Below, piece after piece: positions 51,312-61,981 of a stretch of DNA of 64,000 nt (positions are counted from its first letter, which is position 1; every line of letters begins with the position of its first letter). Under the pieces are notes generated by a model that saw only the letters and a list, made by a program, of their open reading frames with translations, searched no databases and was not told the DNA's origin. The stretch is from Streptomyces iranensis. Lineage in GTDB: Bacteria > Actinomycetota > Actinomycetes > Streptomycetales > Streptomycetaceae. The position numbers and the translations under genes are program-made. The stretch is from contig NZ_JAGGLR010000014.1 of assembly GCF_017874715.1 (NCBI RefSeq), positions 186,001 to 250,000 of the forward strand. Direction: 5' to 3'.

Positions 51312-52130
51312 ATGATCCGCCCCCTCCCGGACACACCCCTGGATCACGGCCGGATGCGGGACACCGGGCATCCGGCAGACACCGGGACGCGGGTCGCGCT
51401 GGTGACCGGCGCCTCCTCGGGCATCGGGGCCGCCATCGCCGACCGGATCGCGGCCGAGGGCGGATGGCGGCTGCTGGTCAGCGGCCGCCACCGGGAACGG
51501 CTCGACCGCGTGGCCGCCAGGACGTCGGCCCTCGCCCTCCCCGTCGACCTGGCCGCGCCGGAGGGCCCGGAGGTGCTCTTCCGAGACGCCCTCCGGGCCG
51601 CCGGACGGGTGGATCTGCTGGTCGCGGGGGCGGGCGTGGGCTGGGCGGGACCCTTCGCCACCATGCCGCCCGCCGCCATCGACCAGGTGGTCCGCGTCGA
51701 TCTGCTCGCCGCGATGCGCCTGGTCCGCATGGTCGTCCCCCGGATGGAGGCCGAGCGGCGCGGGCACATCGTGCTGATCGGTTCGGTGGCCGGGACCGTC
51801 GGGGTGCGCGGCGAGGCGGTGTACTCCGCGGCCAAGGCCGCGCTCGGCGTCTTCGCCGACGCCCTCCGCCACGAGCTGGGCCGGGCCGGTGTGCGCGTCA
51901 CCCATGTGGTCCCCGGCGTGGTGGACACCCCGTTCTTCGCCCGGCGCGGCGCCCCGTACACCCGTCGGCTGCCCCGCCCGCTGCCGCCCGAGCGGATCGC
52001 CGACGCGGTCTGGGACGCGGTCGAGCGCGGGCGGGACGAGGTGTACGTACCGGCCTGGATGCGGCTGCCGGCGGTGGTCCGGGCCCTGGCACCCCGGCTG
52101 TACCACCGGTTGGCCACACGCTTCGGGTGA
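51312..52130 (+). CDS. Short-chain dehydrogenase/reductase in the envelope cluster
   Basis: This 272-aa enzyme has the cofactor motif LVTGASSGIGAAIA, the catalytic Ser in IGSVAG and Tyr/Lys in YSAAKAAL. Sequence GRHRERL after strand 2 indicates NADP. It resembles the SDRs with a C-terminal lipid-substrate region (DEVYVPAWMRLPAVV), often membrane-associated and acting on keto-lipids. GGGAG precedes the ATG. It is followed after 6 bases by the DMT permease gene and is probably co-transcribed with it and the deacetylase. Confidence 0.85.
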   Translation: MIRPLPDTPLDHGRMRDTGHPADTGTRVALVTGASSGIGAAIADRIAAEGGWRLLVSGRHRERLDRVAARTSALALPVDLAAPEGPEVLFRDALRAAGRVDLLVAGAGVGWAGPFATMPPAAIDQVVRVDLLAAMRLVRMVVPRMEAERRGHIVLIGSVAGTVGVRGEAVYSAAKAALGVFADALRHELGRAGVRVTHVVPGVVDTPFFARRGAPYTRRLPRPLPPERIADAVWDAVERGRDEVYVPAWMRLPAVVRALAPRLYHRLATRFG

Positions 52131-52136
52131 CCCCCG

Positions 52137-53090
52137 ATGAGCGCCCTGACCGTCGTACTGGCCCTGCTGTCCGCCCTGGGCAACGGCGCGGCCTCGGTAC
52201 TGCAGCGGCGGGCCGCGATGGACCAGGTCCGGGAGGAGCGGGGCGACGGCGGTCCGATGCGGAACCTGCTGCGGCTGGCGCGGCTGCTGCGCCGCCCGTT
52301 CTGGCTGGCCGGTCTCGCCGCGATGATGGTGTCCGCGGTGGCGCAGGTGGGCGCGCTGGCGGTCGGGAGGCTCTCGGTGGTCCAGCCGCTGCTGGTCAGC
52401 GAGCTGCTGTTCACCCTGGTGGTCGGCAGTCTGGTGTTCCGCCACCGCCCGGACGGCCGGACCTGGCTGTCGTTCGTGATGCTCGCCGCCGGGCTCGCGC
52501 TCTTCCTGGTGGCGGCCGACCCCTCCAGCGGCTCGCCCACCGCACGCAACGGCCGCTGGGTGCCCGTGAGCGTGGTGGTGGCCATCGCCGTGGGCGTCCT
52601 GATCGCGGTGGCCCGGGTGCTGCGTGGGGCCGCGCGCGCCGTCGCCCTGGGCAGCGCCACCGCCGCCTGCTTCGCCTGCACCGCGGCGCTGATCAAGGAG
52701 CTGACCGGGCGGTTCGCCGGTGGGGTGGTGGCGGTGCTCACCGACTGGCCGCTGTACGCGGTGTGCGCCGTGGGGCTGCTGAGCTTCCTGCTGCTGCAGA
52801 GCACCCTGCGCGCGGGCACTCTGGCCGCCTCGCAGCCCGCGCTCACCCTCGGCGACGCCCTGGTCAGCATCGCGCTGGGCTGGGTGCTGTTCGGCGAGCG
52901 CGTCGAGCTGGGGCTGCGCATCGTGCCCGAGGTGGCCGGGATCCTGCTGATGGCGGCCGGAATCGTGGGCCTGACCCGCTCGCCCGCCATGTGCGGCGGC
53001 TGGGACCAGGCCGTCCCCGAACCGCCGCGGAACGCGGGGACACCACTCCCCGGAGGACGGAGCGGCCCCGGCGGCGGGGGAACACCATGA
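52137..53090 (+). CDS. DMT superfamily (EamA-like) membrane protein
   Basis: The 317-aa protein has about ten helices in two EamA-like halves (MSALTVVLALLSALGNGAASVLQRRA at the start, second half from about residue 150). GNGAASVLQRRA is the typical opening of DMT proteins that export metabolites or flip lipid-linked sugars. The glycine-rich C-terminal tail (about 30 residues) is unusual. It overlaps the deacetylase gene as ATGA. In this context a flippase of lipid-linked saccharide is an attractive guess. Confidence 0.82.
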   Translation: MSALTVVLALLSALGNGAASVLQRRAAMDQVREERGDGGPMRNLLRLARLLRRPFWLAGLAAMMVSAVAQVGALAVGRLSVVQPLLVSELLFTLVVGSLVFRHRPDGRTWLSFVMLAAGLALFLVAADPSSGSPTARNGRWVPVSVVVAIAVGVLIAVARVLRGAARAVALGSATAACFACTAALIKELTGRFAGGVVAVLTDWPLYAVCAVGLLSFLLLQSTLRAGTLAASQPALTLGDALVSIALGWVLFGERVELGLRIVPEVAGILLMAAGIVGLTRSPAMCGGWDQAVPEPPRNAGTPLPGGRSGPGGGGTP

Positions 53091-53818
53091 GCGTGCGCCA
53101 CCGCGCCGGACTCCTGGTGCGCGACGCCGCGCTGCTCGCGGCGGCCGCGCACCTCGCCCCCGCCGGTACCTGGCCGGCCGGGCCCCGGCGCGCCCTGTTC
53201 CCCGCCCTGGCGGGCCGTGGCCGGCGCGACCATGTGGCCCTCACCTTCGACGACGGACCCGATCCACGCACCACCCCGCGCTTCCTCCAGGTGCTCGACG
53301 AGCTCGGTGTCCGCGCCACCTTCTTCGTCCTGGGGGACGGCGTGACGCGCTTCCCGCACACCACCCTGGAGATCGTCCGCCGGGGCCATGAACTCGCCGT
53401 CCACGGCTGGACCCACAGCCGCCCCTGGCTGCCCACGGTGTACCGGGACGCCCACGAGGTGGCCCGAGCAGCCCGCGCGATCCGGCTGGCCACCGGCGCG
53501 GTGCCGCGGTGGTACCGGCCGCCGTACGGCATCCTCACCGGCGGCCGCTGGCTGGCGGCGGTCCGGGCCGGACTCACCCCGGTCCTCTGGTCGGCCTGGG
53601 GGCGCGACTGGACCGCGGACGCCACCCCGGCATCGGTGGCCGCCGCCGTACGGCGCGATCTGCGCGGCGGGGCCACCGTTCTGCTGCACGACACCGACCG
53701 CGCCGCGGCCATGGGCTGCTGGCGCGCCACGCTGGCCGCGCTGCCCGTGGTGGTGGCGGAGTGCCGGGACGCGGGTCTGCAGGTGGGGCCGCTGGCCGAG
53801 CACGGGATACGCCGATGA
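53087..53818 (+). CDS. Polysaccharide deacetylase (NodB-fold) protein
   Basis: The 243-aa protein has the NodB motifs: LTFDDGPDP (Asp-Asp base and metal ligand), HGWTHSRPWLPT (His ligands), RPPYGILTGG and LLHDTD. The aromatic LWSAWGRDW fits motif 4. It should remove N-acetyl groups from a glycan or sugar lipid. A short hydrophobic N-terminus (LLVRDAALLAAAAHLA) may be a weak membrane anchor; no cleavage site is clear. Its stop is 2 bases from the stop of the converging fumarase gene. Confidence 0.86.
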   Translation: MSVRHRAGLLVRDAALLAAAAHLAPAGTWPAGPRRALFPALAGRGRRDHVALTFDDGPDPRTTPRFLQVLDELGVRATFFVLGDGVTRFPHTTLEIVRRGHELAVHGWTHSRPWLPTVYRDAHEVARAARAIRLATGAVPRWYRPPYGILTGGRWLAAVRAGLTPVLWSAWGRDWTADATPASVAAAVRRDLRGGATVLLHDTDRAAAMGCWRATLAALPVVVAECRDAGLQVGPLAEHGIRR

Positions 53819-53820
53819 GC

Positions 53821-55293
<1,473 letters not shown>

Positions 55294-55379
55294 CGGGTGC
55301 TCTCCCTGACGGATGGCAGCCCATCCATACGCACACTCCGCATCACGGCTGTGGCCCTCCCCGCCAGTGTCGCTCCGCA

Positions 55380-55407
55380 CCGCCCCGGCCGCATCCGGCC
55401 GGGGCGG
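55380..55407. terminator. Hairpin terminator
   Basis: CCGCCCCGGCCG (55380-55391) pairs with CGGCCGGGGCGG (55396-55407) around CATC, downstream of the minus-strand MEDS/ATPase gene and upstream of fumC. Confidence 0.7.
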
Positions 55408-55508
55408 GCGGCCGTACTCGGGCCGATACGTGCGTCGGGTGGGAGTCGGCCATCGCCGTGGCACGGGGCCATCGCCGTGACCCGGCCTCGGCCGTCGGGG
55501 GATCCCCC

Positions 55509-55538
55509 AGGGGCGTCAGATCCAGGGGCGTCAGATCC
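55509..55538. repeat. 15-bp perfect tandem duplication spanning a stop codon
   Basis: AGGGGCGTCAGATCC occurs twice head to tail (55509-55523 and 55524-55538). The second unit holds the stop (55531-55533) of the MEDS gene and the first repeats it. Confidence 0.8.
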
Positions 55539-56481
55539 GGGTGCGCAGCCGGATGAGGGTGCCGTCCGCGTCGGCCTGCATCTGCACCACGTCGCACAGC
55601 ATGCGGACGCCCCACAGCCCGAACCCGGGCTCGGAGTCGGCCGGCGGGGCGAAGCCCCACAGCGCGTCCGGGTACCAGTGGCCGGGCCCGGAGATCTCGC
55701 AGACCAGATCGCCGTCGTGGACCCAGGTGCCCAGCCGCGCCGGGGCCCCGCCGTGCCGGATCGCGGTGGTGGACACCTCGCTCACGGCCGCGACCATGTT
55801 GCGTAGCGCGTCATGGCCCATGCCGTGCCGGCTCGCCCGCTCGGCCACGAAGGTGCGCACGGCGTCCAGGTCGGTCGAGACGATCGACACGGACTCGGCC
55901 GTGCGCGGGGCGGACGGCAGGGGGCGCCGGTCGCAGGTGGCGCTGAACGGGCCGGGGTCGGTGTAGGCGTCGCTCTTCTCCGGCCCGTGGCCGTCGATGA
56001 TCTCGGGGTGGGTCTGGCGCGCGTAGGCGATGATCTCCGGGTGCAGCAGACGCCGGTCGTAGCAGCAGATGGCGCGGGCGCCGGAGTGGGCGAAGGCCGC
56101 GTTGACGATCGACTCGTAGCGTGCCCACTCCACCACCTCGAGCGGGGTGCGGCCCTGCCACACCGGTTCGGCGATCACCCGGACCCGGCGCGGCTTCTCG
56201 GCCTTCACGAAGGAGTCATAGGCGGCGATGGTCTTGACCGGGTGCTGGTACCAGCTGAGCGCCTCCTCGAACTGCACCGCCTTGGCGTCCTGCCCGAGCG
56301 CGTCCCGCAGCGCGTCGATGTTGGAGGTGGCCGCGACGACGGCCACGGCGTCGTCCGCCTCCAGGCCCTCGCGGAGGAACGGGACGCAGATATCGACCAC
56401 TTCATCCTCGTCGCGGTAGAGGAATCCGCGGTGCATCATCGCATCGCGGTGGTCCGCGACGGGGCTGCTCGGGCTGGTCAT
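55531..56481 (-). CDS. RsbA-like anti-sigma factor (MEDS domain plus HATPase_c)
   Basis: The 316-aa protein has an N-terminal MEDS domain (about 10-170; MMHRGFLYRDEDEVVDICVPFLREGLEADDAVAVVAAT, YESIVNAAF, ICCYDRRLLHPEII) and a C-terminal GHKL ATPase-like domain (about 210-315; NMVAAVSEVSTTAIRHG, DPGHWYPD, FGLWGVRMLCD). Proteins of this form are anti-sigma-factor kinases acting on SigB-type stress sigma factors. In canonical operons the cognate sigma or anti-anti-sigma factor genes are adjacent, but none is seen here. GGGAGG precedes the ATG. The N-terminus of the HATPase lacks a clear N-box Asn (SEVSTTA). Confidence 0.82.
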   Translation of the reverse strand: MTSPSSPVADHRDAMMHRGFLYRDEDEVVDICVPFLREGLEADDAVAVVAATSNIDALRDALGQDAKAVQFEEALSWYQHPVKTIAAYDSFVKAEKPRRVRVIAEPVWQGRTPLEVVEWARYESIVNAAFAHSGARAICCYDRRLLHPEIIAYARQTHPEIIDGHGPEKSDAYTDPGPFSATCDRRPLPSAPRTAESVSIVSTDLDAVRTFVAERASRHGMGHDALRNMVAAVSEVSTTAIRHGGAPARLGTWVHDGDLVCEISGPGHWYPDALWGFAPPADSEPGFGLWGVRMLCDVVQMQADADGTLIRLRTRI

Positions 56482-56633
56482 CGGGCCTCCCTGGGGCTCG
56501 GCCGGCGAAAACACGCGGTGCGTCATCGAATTTCCGGACGGTATAGCGCAGTCTGCCACTTCCCCGGCCCGGTGCGCAGCCCGTTCCGGCCATACATGGA
56601 CGGCATCCTGACGGTGCATTAGCATCCTCGGGC

Positions 56634-57515
56634 GTGACAGAGCTGAAGAACATCAACGCAAATGGACTTGATTTCGGGTATTTCGAAGCGGGCCCGGCCG
56701 ACGCCCCATTGGCGCTCTGCTTGCACGGCTTCCCGGACTCCGCGCACTCCTGGCGCCATCTGCTTCCCGCGCTCGCGGACGCGGGCTACCACGCCGTGGC
56801 GCCCTTCATGAGGGGCTACGCGCCCAGCGGTATACCCGCCGACGGCGCCTACCAGGCGGGTGCGATCGCCGCGGACGCCAACGCGCTCCACGAGGCGTTC
56901 GGCGGCGACGGCGACGCCGTGCTCATCGGCCACGACTGGGGCGCCATCGCCGCGTACGGCGCCACCGGCAGCGCCCCCGAGCGCTGGCGGCGCGCGGTCA
57001 CGATGTCGGTGCCCCCGCTGGGCGGGGTGCTGGCCGACTTCTTCAACTATGACTACGGCCAGTTCAAGCGTTCCTTCTACATCTTCCTGTTCCAGACGCC
57101 GCTGGCCGAGGCCGGTGCGGCGGCGCACGACATGGCCCTGATCGACGGTCTGTGGCGCGACTGGTCGCCCGGGTACAAGGACGCCGCCGAGGACATCGCG
57201 CACGTCAAGGAGAGCCTGCGGGACCCGGACCACCTCGCCGCCGCGATCGGCTACTACCGGGCGCTGTTCGACCCCTCGCGCCATGTGGAGGCGTACGCGG
57301 CCGAGCAGGAGGCCATCACCCGGACCGGGGAGGTCCCCATCCTCTATCTGCACGGCACCGACGACGGCTGCATCGGCGCCGATGTCGTCCAGGGGGCCCG
57401 GGACCACCTGCCCGCGGGCTCGCGGATGGAACTGGTCGACGGCACCGGGCACTTCCTCCACCTGGAGCGGCCCGAGCGGATCAACCGGGAGGTCCTGGCC
57501 TGGCTCGGCGGGTGA
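56634..57515 (+). CDS. Alpha/beta hydrolase, epoxide-hydrolase-like
   Basis: This 293-aa enzyme has LCLHGFPDSAHSWRHLLPAL (oxyanion HGFP), the nucleophile elbow IGHDWGAIAAYG with Asp as nucleophile, and DGTGHFLHLERPE with the catalytic His. The Asp nucleophile points to epoxide hydrolase or haloalkane dehalogenase chemistry rather than an esterase. The acid residue is likely in TDDGCIG. The GTG start lies 8 bases after TAGCAT (56620-56625) with no ribosome site, so translation may be leaderless. The gene stands alone. Confidence 0.85.
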   Translation: MTELKNINANGLDFGYFEAGPADAPLALCLHGFPDSAHSWRHLLPALADAGYHAVAPFMRGYAPSGIPADGAYQAGAIAADANALHEAFGGDGDAVLIGHDWGAIAAYGATGSAPERWRRAVTMSVPPLGGVLADFFNYDYGQFKRSFYIFLFQTPLAEAGAAAHDMALIDGLWRDWSPGYKDAAEDIAHVKESLRDPDHLAAAIGYYRALFDPSRHVEAYAAEQEAITRTGEVPILYLHGTDDGCIGADVVQGARDHLPAGSRMELVDGTGHFLHLERPERINREVLAWLGG

Positions 57516-57590
57516 CCGGGCGGCCCTGGGCGCGTGCCATGCCGCCATATGGCGTGTGACCAGGGCCTTTTTCAACGCGGAACGCGATGC

Positions 57591-57640
57591 GGCCGCGGCG
57601 GGACCCCGACCGGGGCGGACCCGGTCGAGCCGCCGCGGCC
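57591..57640 (+). terminator. Large hairpin terminator after the hydrolase gene
   Basis: GGCCGCGGCGG (57591-57601) pairs with CCGCCGCGGCC (57630-57640), and the loop contains a second stem GACCGGG/CCCGGTC. Confidence 0.7.
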
Positions 57641-57736
57641 GTCGCTTTACCGCCGGTATACCGCCGCTGATCCGCCCTCTTCCATGCTGGACGCATCGCT
57701 ACAGCCGCCCGGTAGGGACGCGTCTGGAGAGGGCCT

Positions 57737-58060
57737 GTGAACGTCGACCAGCAGCATCAGCCTCATGTCGGGGACGAACCCCTCTACGCCTGGAGCACCT
57801 TTCAGCTCTGCGGCGGGGTGGAGGGGTCCGGCCCGAGCGGCACCTGCCGGGCCGAACGCACCGCCCGTGCCTGTCTCGAAGCGGCACTCCAGGCCACCGC
57901 GGCCCACTCCAAGGCGTACTCCTGGGGCCAGCTCAGCCGGGTGTCCGCGGATGTCGAGCTGCCCTTCCATCTGTGGGCGCGAGATCCGGTCGCCTGGGCC
58001 GAGCCGGGGCCGAGGAAGACGGTCACGTGGCGTCCGGGCGCGGCTCCGCACCCGCAGTGA
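57737..58060 (+). CDS. Small soluble protein, unknown function
   Basis: The 107-aa protein starts at GTG after GGAGAGGG. It is hydrophilic and mixed in composition, with two Cys (FQLCGGVEG, GTCRAERTARACLEAA, three in total) and Trp-rich segments (YAWSTF, YSWGQLS, FHLWARDPVAWAE). The amphipathic helix around residues 40-60 is plausible. I do not recognise the family. It is followed by the DUF574 methyltransferase on the same strand, 52 bases away. Confidence 0.55.
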   Translation: MNVDQQHQPHVGDEPLYAWSTFQLCGGVEGSGPSGTCRAERTARACLEAALQATAAHSKAYSWGQLSRVSADVELPFHLWARDPVAWAEPGPRKTVTWRPGAAPHPQ

Positions 58061-58112
58061 TCCGGAACCGTCGGTGGTGAGGCGAGGCAGTGCTAGTGGT
58101 AAGGGAATCACG

Positions 58113-58946
58113 ATGAAGAGCAGCGGACCCGGCATCGGGCTCAGGACGAGGGAGTGGCGGCCGGCCGACCACGGCCGTCTTGCGGTCAGCGAGGCGAACC
58201 CGGCCAGGGTCTACAACTATCTCGTCGGCGGCAAGGACAATTACCTCGCCGATTACGAGCAGGCTCAGCGATTTCTCGGTGTCGCACCGGAAGTCCGCGA
58301 CACCGCGCTCTCCAATCGGAGATTTCTGCACCGTGCCGTCCGTCATCTCGCCGCCAATGGAATCAGCCAATTCCTGGATATCGGCGCGGGATTGCCGGCG
58401 ACCCCGAATGTGCATGAAATCGCCCAGGCCGTGAATCCCCGGGTCCGGGTGGTCTACGCCGACAACGACCCCATCGTGGCGAGCCACGGCCAGGCCCGGC
58501 TCTCCGTCTCCGGCACCACGATGGTCAAGGCCGACATCCGCTCGCCCGAGGATCTCCTGGGCCATGAGGAGCTGCGGCGGCTGCTCGACCCCGCACAGCC
58601 GGTCGCGATCCTGCTGACGCTCGTCCTCGACTACATAGAGGACCTGGCGAACCCCGTCGGCATCGTCCGCCGGCTCATGGACTGGGCCGCGCCGGGCAGC
58701 TGTCTGGTCCTCTCGCACGCCACCGGTGACTTCACGCTCGACACCGACCGGGACTGGGAGGTCATCAGCTTCGAGGGCCCGGTGTCCCTGGTCGCCCGCG
58801 ACCACGCCGGGATCATGGAGTTCTTCGCCGGGCTCGACCTGCTCGCCCCGGGCCTGGTGCAACTGCCCTCGTGGCGTCCGGGCATCGGCGCCGAATCCGA
58901 TCCGACCCGGGTGTGGGCCTACGGCGGGGTGGCCCGCAAGCCGTAG
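58113..58946 (+). CDS. SAM-dependent methyltransferase of the DUF574 (Methyltransf_19) family
   Basis: The 277-aa protein has the family opening PARVYNYLVGGKDNYLADYE, SAM-binding motif I FLDIGAGLPATPNVHEIA and motif II VVYADNDPIVASHGQA, with the central VAILLTLVLDYIED. This family is very common in Streptomyces, with many copies near regulatory genes; its substrates are not known. The ATG follows AAGGGA at 6 bases. It ends upstream of the convergent AfsR-type gene. Confidence 0.88.
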   Translation: MKSSGPGIGLRTREWRPADHGRLAVSEANPARVYNYLVGGKDNYLADYEQAQRFLGVAPEVRDTALSNRRFLHRAVRHLAANGISQFLDIGAGLPATPNVHEIAQAVNPRVRVVYADNDPIVASHGQARLSVSGTTMVKADIRSPEDLLGHEELRRLLDPAQPVAILLTLVLDYIEDLANPVGIVRRLMDWAAPGSCLVLSHATGDFTLDTDRDWEVISFEGPVSLVARDHAGIMEFFAGLDLLAPGLVQLPSWRPGIGAESDPTRVWAYGGVARKP

Positions 58947-59035
58947 CCCCGGCAGCCCCTTCACCCTTCGCCCTTCACCCGACGTCCGCCCCGGACCCCC
59001 GTGCCCTGCCCCCGGCCCCCGCCCCGGACCCCGCC

Positions 59036-61813
59036 TCAGCGCGGGCCGGGGCCGATCTGCAGGGTCATACAGGCGGGGAAGAGCCCGCTCCAGGTGTGCC
59101 CGCGCCAACTCTCGTACGTACCGGGGCGCTTCCATACGGGCAGGGCCTGGTCCATATGGGCCCGGCCCTCGGGGAACCTGCCCTGTTCCATATAGGTGAT
59201 CCCGATCTCGTAGAGGGCGAAGCCCTCATGGTGGATGTTGCCCGTGCGGCGGGCGTACTCCAGGCTCTCCTTGAAACAGGTCAGGGCGTCCTCGGGGCGG
59301 CCCAGGCCGCGGTGGGCCCGGCCGAGGTTGCCCAGGCCGACCACCTCGGCCGGCAGATCCCCGGCCTCCCGGGCGAGGGCGAGCTGCCGCTCCTGCACCG
59401 TGATGGCCTCCTCGTACAGGCCCAGTTCGCACAGCGCGTCCGCGAGATTGCACGCGGTGCGCAGCTCGCCCTCCCGATGGTCCAGTTCGCGCCAGATCTC
59501 CAGCGCCGACTCCAGGGTGGTCCGTACCTCGTCATAGCTGTGCTGCAGCCAGTACGCGGCGGAGAGGCCGTCCAGCGCCCATGCCTCGCTCTCCGGGTCG
59601 TCCAGGCGGCGGGCGGTCTCGACGGCCAGCTCGTTGACCGTCTGGAGATCCTGGGCGTGGGCCCGGGGGAAGAGGAACCACTGGAGCGCCCGCGCCAGCC
59701 GCAGCCCCAGGCGCGCGATCACCTCGGGCTGGGCGGGCCCGGCCGCGTGGACGACGGCGGCCAGCAGATTGGGCAGCTCGTCCTTCAGCCAGCTCTCCGC
59801 CTCGTCCTGGCCGCTCAGCGGCACCGCCGGGTCCTCGGCCGGGTGCCGGGGCCAGGGGCGGAGCGGGTCGAGCAGGGTGACCGCCTGCTGGGCGGTGGCC
59901 GCGTAGCAGGACAGCGCCCGCTCCAGCGCCGCCGAGCGCTCCGCCTCGGGCTCCTCCTGCTCCGCCTGCTCCGACGCGAACAGCCGCAGCAGATCGTGCA
60001 TGTGGTAGCGGACGGAGTCCCGGCTTTCCAGGAGCTGGGCGTCGACCAGCCGCTCCAGCGCGTTCTCGGTGCGGTCGGCGGGCAGGTCCAGCAGCGCGGC
60101 GGCCACCGGCAGGCTCACATCTTGCCCGTGCACCACACTGAGCAGCCGGAAGGCGCGGACCGCGTCCAGGTCGTCGGAGCGGCGGCCGAGCCGGAAGCCC
60201 TCGTAGCTCACCTGGAAGCTGACACGGACGGCCAGATCGCCGAAGCGCAACTCGTCCAGCCGGCCCCGGGCGTCGGTCAGCTTGGTCACCAGGGTGCGCA
60301 GCGGCCACGCGGGGCGGGCGGCCAGCCGGGCACCGGCGATCCGCAGTGCCAGCGGCAGCCAGCCGCACAGCCGGGTGATCTCCTCCGCCTCGGCGGGCTC
60401 GGCCCGCACCCGCTCCGCGCCGACGACCCGCTCCAGCAGCGCCACCGCCTGGTCCTGCGGGAGCACATCCAGATGCAGATGGGTGGCGCCCTCCAGGGTG
60501 GTCAGCATTTCGCGGCTGGTGACCAGCGCGGCGCAGCCCGGCCCGCCGGGGATCAGCGGCCGCACCTGGTCCACACTTGCGGCGTTGTCGAGGATCACCA
60601 GCAGTCTCCGGCCCGCCGCCAGTGAACGGAACTGCGCGGACGCCTCGTCGGTGTCGCTCGGCACGTTGGAGCCGTCCACGCCGAGGGCGCGCAGAAACCG
60701 GCCGAGCACCTCACCGGGGTCCAGGGCCGACTGTCCGGCGGTCGCCCCGTACAGATCCACATAGAGCTGGCCGTCGGGGAAGCGGTCGGCGAGCCGGTGC
60801 GCGGCGTGGATGGCCAGGGTCGACTTGCCGACCCCGCCGGTGCCGTCGATGGCCGCGAGCACCACCGACCGGCCGCCCTCGCCCGCCTCCGGGTCCCCGG
60901 CCGCGTCCATCAGCGCCTGGATCACCGCGACCTCGCCGTGGCGGCCGGTGAACGCGGGACTGGCGGGCGGCAGTTGGCGGGGCCCCCGGTTGGCCTTGTG
61001 GGCAGCGGCGGCGGGGTCGGGCCGGTCCGCCCCCGGGACGGGCGCGGCCATCAGGGAGGCGTCGGCGTTCAGGATCCGCTCGTGGAGGTCGCGCAGCGGC
61101 GGGGTCGGCTCGACCCCGAGTTCCTCGCTCAGCAGCCGGTGCAGATCGCGGTAGGCGGCCAGGGCGTCGGCCTGCCGCCCGGACCGGTACAGCGCCAGCA
61201 TCAGCCGGCCGCGCAGCTCCTCGCGGAACGGATACTCGGCGGTCAGCGCCTCCAGCTCGCCCAGGACGGCCGTATGGCGCCCGCATCGCAGGTCCGCGTC
61301 GATCCGGGCGTCCACGGCCTGCAGCCGGCACTCCTCGAGCCGGGTGGCCTCCGCCGTCACCGCCGGGGTCGGGGGCACATCGGCGAACGGGGTGCCGCGC
61401 CACATCGCCAACGCCTCGCGCAGCCGCTCCGCCGCGGTCTCGGGCGCCTCCCGGTCGAGCGCCCGCCGCCCCTCCTCGACCAGCTGCTCGAAGCGGTGGG
61501 CGTCGAACTCGGCGGCCTCCACCGCCAGCCGGTAGCCCTGTGCCTTGTAGCCCTGTTTCTCGGTGATCAGGGTCTGCCCGGCCTCGTCGCCCAGGGTCTG
61601 GCGGAGCCGGGAGACATAGGTCTGCAGCAGCTTGGTGGCGCTCCGGGGCGCCCGGTCCTCGCCCCAGAGCTCGTCCAGGAGCCGTTCGGTGGAGACGGTC
61701 TGGTTGGCGTGGCACAGCAGCACCGCGAGCAGCGTCCGCCACTTGGCCGGCCCCAGGGAGGCCCACCCCTCGCCGGCGCGCAGCTCAAGCGCCCCCAGGA
61801 CCCGGTATCGCAC
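59036..61813 (-). CDS. AfsR/SARP-family transcriptional regulator with NB-ARC and TPR domains
   Basis: The 925-aa protein (GTG 61813, with GGAAGGGGA upstream) starts with an OmpR-type winged helix (LGALELRAGEGWASLGPAKWRTLLAVLLCHANQTVSTERLLDELWG) and a BTAD domain (about 95-250). The central NB-ARC ATPase has Walker A DGTGGVGKSTLAIHAA and Walker B LLVILDNAASVDQV. C-terminal TPR repeats (about 640-910; TVQERQLALAREAGDLPAEVVGLGNLGRAHRGLGR) follow. It resembles AfsR, the phosphorylation-controlled global activator. No antibiotic cluster is adjacent. A TATAAC box (61856-61861) may be its -10. Confidence 0.88.
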   Translation of the reverse strand: MRYRVLGALELRAGEGWASLGPAKWRTLLAVLLCHANQTVSTERLLDELWGEDRAPRSATKLLQTYVSRLRQTLGDEAGQTLITEKQGYKAQGYRLAVEAAEFDAHRFEQLVEEGRRALDREAPETAAERLREALAMWRGTPFADVPPTPAVTAEATRLEECRLQAVDARIDADLRCGRHTAVLGELEALTAEYPFREELRGRLMLALYRSGRQADALAAYRDLHRLLSEELGVEPTPPLRDLHERILNADASLMAAPVPGADRPDPAAAAHKANRGPRQLPPASPAFTGRHGEVAVIQALMDAAGDPEAGEGGRSVVLAAIDGTGGVGKSTLAIHAAHRLADRFPDGQLYVDLYGATAGQSALDPGEVLGRFLRALGVDGSNVPSDTDEASAQFRSLAAGRRLLVILDNAASVDQVRPLIPGGPGCAALVTSREMLTTLEGATHLHLDVLPQDQAVALLERVVGAERVRAEPAEAEEITRLCGWLPLALRIAGARLAARPAWPLRTLVTKLTDARGRLDELRFGDLAVRVSFQVSYEGFRLGRRSDDLDAVRAFRLLSVVHGQDVSLPVAAALLDLPADRTENALERLVDAQLLESRDSVRYHMHDLLRLFASEQAEQEEPEAERSAALERALSCYAATAQQAVTLLDPLRPWPRHPAEDPAVPLSGQDEAESWLKDELPNLLAAVVHAAGPAQPEVIARLGLRLARALQWFLFPRAHAQDLQTVNELAVETARRLDDPESEAWALDGLSAAYWLQHSYDEVRTTLESALEIWRELDHREGELRTACNLADALCELGLYEEAITVQERQLALAREAGDLPAEVVGLGNLGRAHRGLGRPEDALTCFKESLEYARRTGNIHHEGFALYEIGITYMEQGRFPEGRAHMDQALPVWKRPGTYESWRGHTWSGLFPACMTLQIGPGPR

Positions 61814-61981
61814 CCGTCCCCTTCCATCGGCTCGCCAACTGACCACTCCGCAATGGTTATACCTCCGATGTGGCCGCTGCCGTGCATCGTTCCATCCGCC
61901 GGGAACAAGCCCGCGCCGGGTACCGGCTCGTGCGGATGGCCGAAAATCGCCGCACCAGGGGTCGTGGCGGAACGGCCGAGG

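Noticed and set aside
51344..53803. 819-codon minus-strand frame opposite the SDR-DMT-deacetylase operon
   Set aside because: The plus strand has catalytic motifs in all three genes, and the antisense protein is Arg/Ser/Pro-rich without domains.
59036..61813. Pathway-specific regulator of an adjacent antibiotic cluster
   Set aside because: No PKS, NRPS, terpene or other biosynthetic genes occur within the window, so no cluster can be claimed.
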